Assembly (NCBI RefSeq): GCF_001039355.2
Contig: NW_019775458.1
Location: forward strand, 327,655 to 350,702
Length of the DNA: 23,048 nucleotides
From: Lingula anatina
Taxonomy: Eukaryota > Brachiopoda > Lingulata > Lingulida > Lingulidae
Direction: 5' to 3'
The notes below the pieces were generated by a model that was given only the letters and a program-made list of their open reading frames with translations, searched no databases and was not told the DNA's origin. The translations under genes and the position numbers were made by a program. Positions 1 to 10,209 of the stretch are shown in pieces (position 1 is the stretch's first letter; each line of letters opens with the position of its first letter).

Positions 1-1064
1 AAATTCAACATAAAATAGCAAAATTATGTCCACTTTCAAAATTGCGGGTGGCGGCCATCTTGGATTTGAGGCACAAAATGGCCACCAATTGCTTCCAAAT
101 GATCAAAAATGGGTTCCTTGTCCCTAATTTAGTCAGGTTTTATAATCTTTACATGTTTCTAGGCCAAAAATTAATGGGAATATGAAATATTATATATTCT
201 GGCACCTAATTTGCATAATTTATGCTAATTAATGAATCGATAGAGCGCGTCTCTTTGGATAAAAAATTTTCTTTTGGCCCAAGGAACATTTATGCCAAGT
301 TAGACATTTGTACTACAAAATGCAGCGTTTGGTCATTTTTTGGTCCTTAACAAGCCTACTATACATTTTTGAGCTTCATTGTTTCGTTAAAAAATGATTT
401 TTTTATGAAAATTAAATGCAGTTTGAATATTGTGAACCTCTCACCCACACAAGCTACTTTATATTGTTTTATTTTTATAAAAAGTTTGTTGCCATTTTTT
501 AAAGGAACTCATTATTATAAGTTGAATACAGTTGCAATAAGGACTCTTCAATGCATGAAGTATTTCTTCAATGTTAATGTTTTCCAGCATAGCAAGAAGA
601 GTGAAGGTGCTACATAAATGAAAATAAAGAAAAAAAATCCTCAGCCATGAAGATTATTCATAACAGCTGGTCAGGGTGCTGGTATCTTTCACTTGACTCT
701 TCACTTTCCATTTTGTTATATGATCACAAACAAAATGACTATGCAACGTTTAAATATGTGTAGAATTTTGTTTTATTTGGTAACTGTTTTACACATAATC
801 TGTTTATGAAACTCGAGAACATTCCACATGATACCACTGTATGACAACAATAAAATGTTACTTTTAATTACAACCACGATTCTCATTTCTTTTTATGAAT
901 AACAGCTTTTCTTTTGGCATCATTTAACTGACATATTAAGAACCCAGGGGTCTGTTTCACAAAAATAATTTTATACTACTCTGATCTAAGATAAATATGT
1001 CAAAGTTCAGTTACTTGTTGAAGTAGACGGGAGTTTTGTTCAAGAAGTTGAGCAACTTTCAGAC
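1..1064. other. Noncoding flank downstream of RAD18
   Basis: AT-rich, with only short spurious reading frames. The first 90 bases contain an imperfect inverted pair (GGTGGCGGCCAT near 47-58 against ATGGCCACC near 79-87), of a kind often seen in dispersed invertebrate repeats, but I cannot define element ends. No gene is supported. Confidence 0.6.
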
Positions 1065-1070
1065 TTTATT
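1065..1070 (-). terminator. Probable RAD18 poly(A) signal AATAAA
   Basis: TTTATT on the plus strand reads AATAAA in the RAD18 transcript, about 190 nt after the stop codon. It is the first canonical signal downstream of the stop, giving a 3' UTR of roughly 0.2 kb. No transcript evidence is available. Confidence 0.55.
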
Positions 1071-1260
1071 GAAAGTTCTTTGGCGGAACTGGCCTCAGTA
1101 TTTTGAGTTTGGAGCTTAAACATTTTTGTTTGAAAATGCTCTGAACACTGGTACAAAATGGCTCCTGAGTAGTGACCCGAATGACCTCATCTTGATTATG
1201 GTATACACTTTAGAATTTGGTCAGCCTTGAAAGATTTTTAGGTGCAAATCCTGGATGGGT

Positions 1261-1387
1261 TCAATTTGTCCTTTTTCTCAGTTTTCTTGTTTGATTTGGT
1301 TCTGGACTAAGCTCAGGCACTGTGGGCTGCTTTCTCTTTCCTCTTCTCCCAGTAGACTTGGCAGAATCAGGGGGTGTGTCCACAGAT
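1261..1387 (-). other. RAD18: RAD18 exon 15, C-terminal end and stop
   Basis: The acceptor TTTTACAG precedes 1387. The exon encodes residues 955-996, ending QTRKLRKRTN then TGA at 1263-1261. It carries two basic clusters (GRRGKRK and RKLRKR). The similarity of the final residues to the basic C-terminal end of vertebrate RAD18 supports this as the genuine last exon. Confidence 0.85.
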
Positions 1388-4300
1388 CTGTAAAAGCAAA
1401 GGTTTTTAACATAATTACTAGTAAACAATGTCATGTGCTTTTGGTTTAATTACTGCTTTCTGATGTCTCATATAACTTAACTGAAATAACAGGTGTACTT
1501 TTGAAGCTACTGACCAATTTTTTGTCTGAAAATGTACTTGTCCCCTTTACCGCGATCCAAAAAAAAAAGCAGCTCTTTTTTTTTCCTCAGTTGTAAGAGG
1601 TAAAATGTTAATTAATAAGTAAACAATAGATAAGGATTAAACCTTAAATCCTGATGAATAACTATCATTGCTGGAAACATGGACATAAGACTACATTCAA
1701 AATGAATTAGATGGTTTGGAAACAAATAAGAGTCCATATAACTTTTCTACAGCACGACAACTCACCGTTTTCTCCCCCTCTTTGACCTTCTAACAGTTTC
1801 CTCAGTGACTGCAGATTGAAATGTTGAATCAACTTCAACAGAAGTCTTTGATCTATTAGTTGACCTTGACCCTGCTGATGACCTTGACCCAGTAGATGAC
1901 CTTGATCCCTGGCTGGCCCATAAATCCTGCTCAGGCTGGGCAGATTGGATGTAAGAAGATGGAAGCAACGACTCCGACTGGTTAGAATTATCACTGGTAC
2001 CAGAGAGGCTTATGTCATCCATGTTTCTTTCCTGTTTGTCTAATAAAAAAGGGGAAGCTGAATAACAAACATAAATTCAAATCAATGAGTTCACACCTCG
2101 TGACTATGATATAAGTAGTATTTTATATTCAAAAGAACATTCACTTAAAGCCATGACAGAAAGAGGAACATTTACACTTCTTAACTAATGTAATTGTTTC
2201 TAATTTTGTATCATAAAGATTCTGACACAATATCAACAGTTTTATGAATCCTTGTAACACAAGCATTTTTCCAAACAATTAAATGCACACAATTAAGAAT
2301 TTAAGGTGTTAAGTCTCACCTTCTCTTACTGTATTTTTCAAAGTGTTACTATTATTGTCAGATCCTCCAAGTGACTGGAAAAAAGGACTGGAGTCTAGGA
2401 GATTAAAGTTTCCAAATTCCTCATCTTTCTGGTGTACATCATGAGAATTAATATTCATGTCATTATCAGGATGTGCATCTTTCACATCTTTATTCCTTCT
2501 CTCTGTTCTTAGCTGGAAATCTTGATTCTGACCAAGGTTTGTTTCTGAAACAAAATTTCTTTCAAATACACCAGAACTTGATTCAAAGTTTTCATTTTCA
2601 ACATTAGACTTGGCTCCAATCAGTTCACTTGCACTTGTTTCCACATTACCTTTTCCGTCAGCATTTTTTATGAACTTTATAGCATTGTTTCCTTCGAATA
2701 TGGGAGAGCTGTCAAGACTATCTCTCACACCACCTCTAGCACCACTTTGTTTTGTGTTCTCAAACACAGGAGAACCTTCCCCATGAAATACAGATCTGGA
2801 CATATTATCAATACTATTGTCAACCTCGCCAACATCAACAGTGCCATTCACCAGCATATCGATGTAGTCAACATTTGTGACAGGAGGACTGTTCACGATA
2901 TTGTCAATCAAATCATCCGTGCTACTGGCAGCAGGACTTGGATTTGACAGACAGCTGCCAGTGGGGTCCACACCACCAATGGCAAGGGGTGCATTAGGGT
3001 CTACAACACCAGTGGCAAGGGGTGCACTTGGGTTTTCACCACCAGAAACACGGTTGCTATTGACACTGACATTGGGGTCAAATCCAAGGGTTCTGTCCTC
3101 GTCTCCATCAATTTCTTCTTCTGGGTCTGAGTCAATGAGAGGTGGTGTAATTGAACCATCAAGGATGTTAGATGTCCTTGAACTATCAAAATCGTCCACT
3201 TTCCCAATCTGGAGCACATTTTCATTTTCCTCTTGTGCAAGTAATGACTTTGTCTTAGTGACAGTTGCATCAGTAGACAAATCTGAATCTTTTGTCTTAT
3301 TAATTCCTTTCACAATTGAGATTTTTGTTCCCTTTACATCCTTATCTGAATACTGATGTCCATATGACAATGAATCACTTGTTGCAGGAGTGGCAGTAGT
3401 GATGGAGGTTGCAGATGTCATGGAGGTCACAGAGGTCATGAGGGTCACAGAGGTCATAGAGGTCATGGAGGTCAAAGAATCTACACCTAGTGTGTCATTA
3501 CTTGTTATTGTTGATGATGTCCCTTCAGGTACACTGCTAGTTGTAACAGTACGACTGGCTGATGAGGCTTCTTTTTCAGCTTTCTTCTTTTTCATGTTAG
3601 CCTTGGCCTTGGCAATGAGATCATCAAACTGAGATTTATGTTTCTTGACTGAAAATAAATGGAAAAGCTCTTCGTTATTAAGCCTTAAAATGAATTTTCA
3701 TGTCTAACAAAAGTTTTTAAGCAAGCTATAGTTAAACTGCAAAAAAATATTCATAGATCATAGCTTGGTCATTGTTTAAGGTATGTCTTAGTGATTAGGG
3801 GGAAAAAGTGGAAATATTTACTGGGAAGTTTTATACTTTGCTACAAAAAAGTCTAAAGTGCCTCAAAGTTATTCCACCTAGACGGTGATGAAGTAGGCAC
3901 AAATGCTCTGTCTTACCATACTCCTTTTGAGCTTTTTCCACATTTTCTGCAGAGTCTCCCTTTTCGAAGGCCAGTCTCTGAAAATAAATGAATATTTAAA
4001 GAAATATATTTTAAAAAGAAACAACTTTTATGATTGGGATAACACTTTCAGTCAGAAGCACTGTCACTGATGAATTTTATAAGAAAATTACACACTTCAC
4101 CTTCTTATATGTTCTTCACAGAGTAAACTTTCCTTTTTATGTTTCATTATTCGCTTTTCTCTGGCACATTATCTGAATTTTCACATTAATTTCTCAAGGA
4201 AAAAATAACAAAGATGAAAATAAGGGTACTCACAGTTTGTGTGCTTGCTGTTAGGGCAAGTTTGCTTTTGGTACGTTCGTGTCTTTCCATGTCTTTTATA

Positions 4301-7300
4301 ATCTCCTGAGCTGAAAATAATAACACTATACTTCATTAACACAAGCAAAATGCCAGTAACAATCAAATCAAGCCAGTTCAATAGCGTCAGTTTGTAGAGT
4401 TTCTGGCCACTGTTTCTCACTGGGACCAGTAGATTTAAAAGCCTCGCTTGCCAGTTGGCCAAAAAGGTTTTGGCACAGAATCTAATAGCTTTTCTGGCAG
4501 TAAATGCTCTATTCTGTAGATGGTTTTCTCATGTTCTGTTTACTTACTTCCAAAGAAAGCTGACAGCCATTCTACCATCCATCTTATTACTACAGTTAAC
4601 TAGGTGAATAAAAGAGATTCTAATACAATTATAATAGTACATTATCCCAGTTTGCCTGGTGGATACTGCCTACCTGACTTTGGGTTCAGTGAGTCGCACT
4701 GTGAGTTATATAGCATTGTGAACTCGTGATGCCTCTTAATTAGTGTCTGAAAAACATTAGCAAAGATCATAAGGGTAATTTTACTATGTTTAATGTTTTA
4801 GCAAATTTGACTCAGTGTGACAACTGTTGTGTTAGGTGTGACAACTGATTGTGTTGGCTGTGACAACTGTTGTGTTGGGTGTGACAGCTGATTGCATTGG
4901 ATGTGACAACTTATTTGTTTGGGTGTAACAGCTGATGCTGGTTTCAAAAACAAACTTTGGTCTGAAATTGTCACAAAAAAATTAGTCTGCTTTGAAATTT
5001 ACTACTAATCCAATTAAATGATATATAACTTAGCCCTGCTTTATTAAAAGAAAAACATAGCAACTGTTACAGACCAATACTTAATTAATGGGTAAAACAA
5101 ATTTATCTCAATCTAATGTAAACCAAATATTGGGGTTTTGAAAGTTCAGACCAATTTTCAACAATATGCTCTTTTTGTGAAACAGTCCCCTGATTGTGTT
5201 TGATGTGATATTTACCATTGTGTATTTACATATAATGCTTTGTCAGTTAAAATCTAATCACATTATATGTTGTGTCTAATGTGGCTCTCATCTTTACCAC
5301 TAATTGTTCAAATTTGTGATCAGCTATGACAGAAGGCCTTTTAAATCTTTAAAATGCAGGCACCAAAGGGCAGCTCTATATGGAGGGGTTGGGGCCACTT
5401 GGGGGCATAAATACAAAACCCACTCTTTTTTTTTTTTTTTTTTTGTGAATAACTTTCATTCTGATAACTGAAATGATAGTGATAACAAAAAATACAGTTT
5501 GATGCAATAATAATTTGAATAAGGAGCAACAATCTAACCTGCCTGTCTCCCTGTGATGGTAGCCCTATATCTTTTAATTTCTTTCTGATGTCTTTGTCTG
5601 ACATCAAGTTATAGACCAGTTTTGCCATCGGTTTCCTTTTCTGAGGCTTAGAACTGAAAATAAAATAGAATAAAATAAAAAAAAAATATAAGTAAATATA
5701 TAGTCTTGGTAAACAAGTGCAAGGCTGACCCCACTTGAAAGTGATGCCAAATTATCCCCTAATGATCTCCCCACCTACCACACGCACCTGGCCTGCAATG
5801 GCCAAGCAATCAAACTGATTAAATCTTGGCTCCTATATAAATTTATATTAAAGTATATTGTTACATTTTTGATCTCGAATGGGCATAACATTTCTCTCAA
5901 AGTTTGCAGGTAAACGGTCATGCGTAGGAGCTGCCCTTGCTATATGGAGTTATGTATATATGTATATAATGGAGTTCTTACCTTTCTTTACCTCCTTGAT
6001 GCAGAAGTTTATCAAAAATATTAAATTTTGTTATCTAATTCATACATGAACTTAGACTATTCTTTTGTGGGGGGTGGGGGATACCTTCTGAGAGCCTCCT
6101 TTTTTTCACTCCTGTTTAGACACTGGTCAAGATGGAGATTGATGTTCCTCTGCTTAATGGCTACTCCACAAACTGGACAGTCCACTGAGGAGAATATTGA
6201 TCACAGAATCAGAGTAAATAAATTATCATACATGCAAAGAATTATTTAGATCTCTGAGAAATAAAATGAAGTATTATTGTAAGAAATACACACAATTCAT
6301 TATCTTTTACCTCAAATTATGATTGTGATATCTTGACTTGAACAAACTTTGTGAAAATGAATTTTCTTTGGTATTAAGTGAAACTTAATGGTGAACACTG
6401 ACCAGCTGAGCTGGGGGCTTCACGTTACTTGGACAAACTTTCTAGTTCGGAATCCAAAGTCCACATTCAAATCAAGCTTATAACATTTCACATCTTATTT
6501 ATTATTAATTCTGAATTCTGTGATTCCTTCCACAAGACTTTCCTTTTCTCTATATATTAATGGTAACATAATATATTTCATATTTTGAGTAGATTAAAAA
6601 CACCTTTAAAAAACAATTGTAACTGTAAGCTCCCACAATAGTATCAAACACTTAAAATTGTTATTTTCATGGATATTTCATTCATTCAAAAATCTCACAA
6701 ACTTACCTGTGTCCTCCGGTTTTCTTTCAGGGGTACTTGTGGTGCCCCCTGTGGCAGAACTTAAAGCAAGAAAATCTGCACCTTTGTCAGGTTTGCTGCT
6801 TCCTGGTGTTTTATTTATTGGTGTATCTGGATTCTCAGGACTATGGTCTAACGAGAAAATTAAGGACATTGTAAGTCTCCTCAGATATAATTTGACTGCC
6901 TGCTCTTAATCTTTTCCCTACATTTTTCACAAATCACTTGGTAAACAGCATGCTTAAAATGCCTACCACCTTACAAGATGACAATAAATTTGAAATTCTC
7001 ACCCATTAAAATGTAACTATCAGTTTCATTTTTCTCATTTACTGATATTTTTCAGCACATAAGCAAATATATTTGTTACAGACTTAGCTATTACATATAG
7101 AGTCTACTGTGACAAAAATCAAGATAATCAGTGATTAAAAAAAGACTATAGTGCACATAATCTACATATAAAATGTCAATTTTGGGTATTTTTCAAAATT
7201 TCAAATACATTCTTCAAATAAAAAACCTACATTCCAGTTTATCTCTCCTAGTGGTCACTTTGTCCTCTGTCACTTCCATACTTTCATTTTCGCTGTCACA

Positions 7301-10178
7301 TATGATGACATCGCTGTCACCTAAATCCTCCATAGGTGGAGCCACTTTACTCTTTCCTGGTGAGTTGTAAAAGGAATGCAGAGTTCTTGATACACTGTGT
7401 TTGGATTTTCCCTTCGTGGACTTCAAAATAGAAAGAGTGATTTAGTAAAATGTGGATATAAATGAAAAATGTCATACAACATACTATTAGCATATTTATA
7501 TTTATCACTTCAAATCATACATATCTGTTACAGTGCATATATACAATTTACCACCTATGACAATGTTTTGCATTGTTTGTAAAACTCTGCAATTCACATA
7601 TTAACATTTTCTCTTTATCAAGAAAAAATTCATAATTTTTATACACTTATTTTTATAACCTACCAAAACTGTACCTTATCTTCCTTGTTTTTCACATTTG
7701 ACATTTTTGACTTTGTCCAGTCTTTGACCTCTGACTTCTCCCCTTTAGGAACTGGACAATGCTTGACCACAGGGAGCTGACTTTTAATGGACCCTGGCAG
7801 CATTCCAGAACTGGCCACCTGGCTTGTGGAGGGGGACTGGACCTGGTCATCATTAGCGCATGGTTTCAGAGATCTGGCAGCCTGCAAAAGTCTTGACCTA
7901 ATGAGAAAATTTACATTAGTTATAAAAAAATAATAATAATGATGATGATATAATAACGAGTTCTTTAAAAACCTGCTCCGCTTTCATCACAGTACTATGA
8001 ACAGCCTAAAGATAAAGCTTAAAATTCTAAAAAATAATAACAAAGAGTAATAATTAAAGGAATACTGTGAAATATCTGATGCAAGTAAAATTAAACTATA
8101 ATATTATTATATTCTGTTTAAAATATCTGCTTTCAATGCCTATTTTCTAAAATTTTGATTTGTTCAAATTTGTTTTAGAAGTCAAATTCAATTTTTATAA
8201 GGTGTAAGTAAATGGTCAGAGAGGTATTATTGCCTCCTGGGTAGGTACAACCAATTGAGTTAGATACATCAAATCAACTGATTATGAAATTGTTGGATTC
8301 AAGAAGTAATTTCTGAACCTACCTCGCTGCCAAGAACTTTTTAACAATATCGTCCAGTAGTCTGTTATTCTTCAACTCACGCTCAGACACAGGCTTAAAT
8401 GAAACAAATTAATTGATTCATTTATATAATTACCTAATGTATGTCTTTAATGCGATTGATAATGAACATACTGCAGTACGTGTAATTATAATGAAAACCA
8501 CAGACTGCCACTAAAAAGCAAATCCAACATTGTTCTTATATGTAATAAGTCCATGAACATAAGGTGTAGCATTGCATTGATTTGTCATTCAACATAAAAA
8601 TGACATCAATGCAGTGTTTAAAAATACTTTGTTTTAAAAGCTTTGAATAGCTAGTTGGCTTCATCTGAGAAATCACATTTTTAAGAGTAATGAAAAAATT
8701 ATGAATCTTATAAAAAAGTAAAACAAAAAAGGCATTCAGGAAAAAACAGTGAAAATGCTTTAATGCTATTGCTTGTGGCAACATTAAAAAGGTTTGGGTT
8801 GCAATTTTACATGATTAATTAATAACTCATTTTGTATTTCACCAGCTTCAATTTTACTGACATTTTGCATGAGATTAGGGTCAGTGTACATAGAAGTACA
8901 TCACTGCTGACCAATTTTTACTTACTGTGGAACAAGTTGGGCACTGTGTTTTGTAATTAATGAATCTTCTTATACACAAAGAACAATCTGAAAAATATTT
9001 TGAAAAGTAATAAAAAATTGAAAAAAAGAAAGAAATAATGTCAAATCCATTGTCCTAAAATGGGTACAAATGTATCTCTTTAATATATAATATAAATATA
9101 CAATATAAAAATATAATAATAAATAAATAAATAAATAAAGGTTTAAAATACATTGCTGAGCTTCCCAACCTGTGGCCTGACTAGACATGAAATTAAATTT
9201 CTTTATATACTGGAAGCAACTGCAACAAAAATCAAATGAATACCCATTCTTTATTCTTAAGATTTACAGAACACTTCAGGACCATTGGCAGGGGATAGAG
9301 TGTGGTGAGGGTGGAATTTCAAAAGAAACATCTTTTGGGCCAGAAATGGCCAATTCTGAATCAAATTTTGATCTTGATTCTATGTCATTTCTCAAGATGG
9401 TTCACTAATGAAATGAATTGGTTTAATTTTTGAGCCCACCCCCCTGCACTTTTTAATTGATGGCCACAGGCCTGGGCCCCGTAACTCGAAAGCATCATGC
9501 ATTGCAACCGAGCACAAGCATCTCGATTCCATAACTTCCCCATATTTGCCCCATATAATACACTGTAGCCTCTATGTGATATCACTATTCGCAATACGCA
9601 ATGCTATCCAGTTACAGGCCCTACTCTTCCTGTACTTTCCACTGTATTTTTGTGTTCTTACAGTTATGTGAGCACTCAGGGATAATCATGGCAGTGTTCA
9701 GGTAGTCAAAGCATATAGGACAGCGCAGCAGAGTCTCAAGGCCCTTGAAAAATAAAAGAAAAACTTTGTATTGATGAAATCAAGGTTCATGTGATTTTAT
9801 ATTATGAAGATTTATTGGCATAAATGTATGTTGAAGACCATGTAGCTTAAATGAGCCAAATGTGTCTTGATAAATATGAACTATTTTTAAAATCAGATTA
9901 CTACTCAAGTGCAACTTTGTATTACTTTTTACCTTTTTGTTACAGTGAGGGCACTCCAAATTAGAGCATGACAGGTTAAGCCTTTCCTTTCTAATTCTAT
10001 ATCTATTTTTAAATGATTTACTCTTTGGCTTATCAAGGTATAGTTTATTGGCTATGCATTCCTCCTCATATTAGAATTTTTGGTACAATCAATGATAGAT
10101 ATACAAAGGACAACATAATAAAGCTTCTACACTTAATTACATTAATACTACTACTATTAGTGCTACTTATGATAATAA

Positions 10179-10209
<31 letters not shown>

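Larger units (their letters stand above)
2320..3648 (-). other. RAD18: RAD18 exon 13, 442-codon disordered expansion
   Basis: A single 1,329-bp exon encodes residues 421-864. After the RAD6-binding helix it becomes Ser/Thr/Asn/Asp-rich with no predicted fold by eye. It contains a Thr-Ser-Met/Val array (3475-3377), an acidic SIM-like segment (near 3145-3107), an 11-residue repeat APLATGVVDPN / APLAIGGVDPT (3043-2957) and four S-x-[VIF]-F-[EQ] motifs (2773-2375). The exon stays open over its full length and both ends are proper splice sites, so it is coding and not a retained intron. Vertebrate RAD18 has a far shorter equivalent. Confidence 0.9.
4674..5653 (-). other. RAD18: RAD18 SAP domain (exons 9 and 10)
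   Basis: Exon 9 (5653-5539) and exon 10 (4746-4674) encode residues 312-375. The pattern MAKLVYNLMSDKDIRKKLKD then GLPSQGDRQ, TLIKRHHEF is a SAP helix-turn-helix, the DNA-binding part of RAD18. It is followed by YNSQCDSLNPKS, also family-typical. The 792-bp intron between them carries a 21/22-bp minisatellite and a poly(T) run. Confidence 0.92.
8926..9743 (-). other. RAD18: RAD18 RING finger (exons 2 and 3)
   Basis: Exon 2 (9743-9662) and exon 3 (8987-8926) together encode a C3HC4 RING at residues 30-68: C30-x2-C33, C46-x-H48, C51-x2-C54, C65-x2-C68. The surrounding residues (LLRCPICFDYLNTAMIIP, then CSHNYCSLCIRRF) are close to the RAD18 family pattern. All eight zinc ligands are present, so the ligase centre looks intact. 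The codon for Y50 is split by the intron between the halves. Confidence 0.95.

Noticed and set aside
2877-3356. 159-residue plus-strand frame opposite RAD18 exon 13
   Set aside because: Antisense shadow of a long coding exon with biased codon use; no family resemblance or splice context.
5341-5444. SINE ending in the poly(T) of RAD18 intron 9
   Set aside because: The poly(A) strand would need its body at 5445-5538, next to exon 9, where no A/B box or SINE body is visible.
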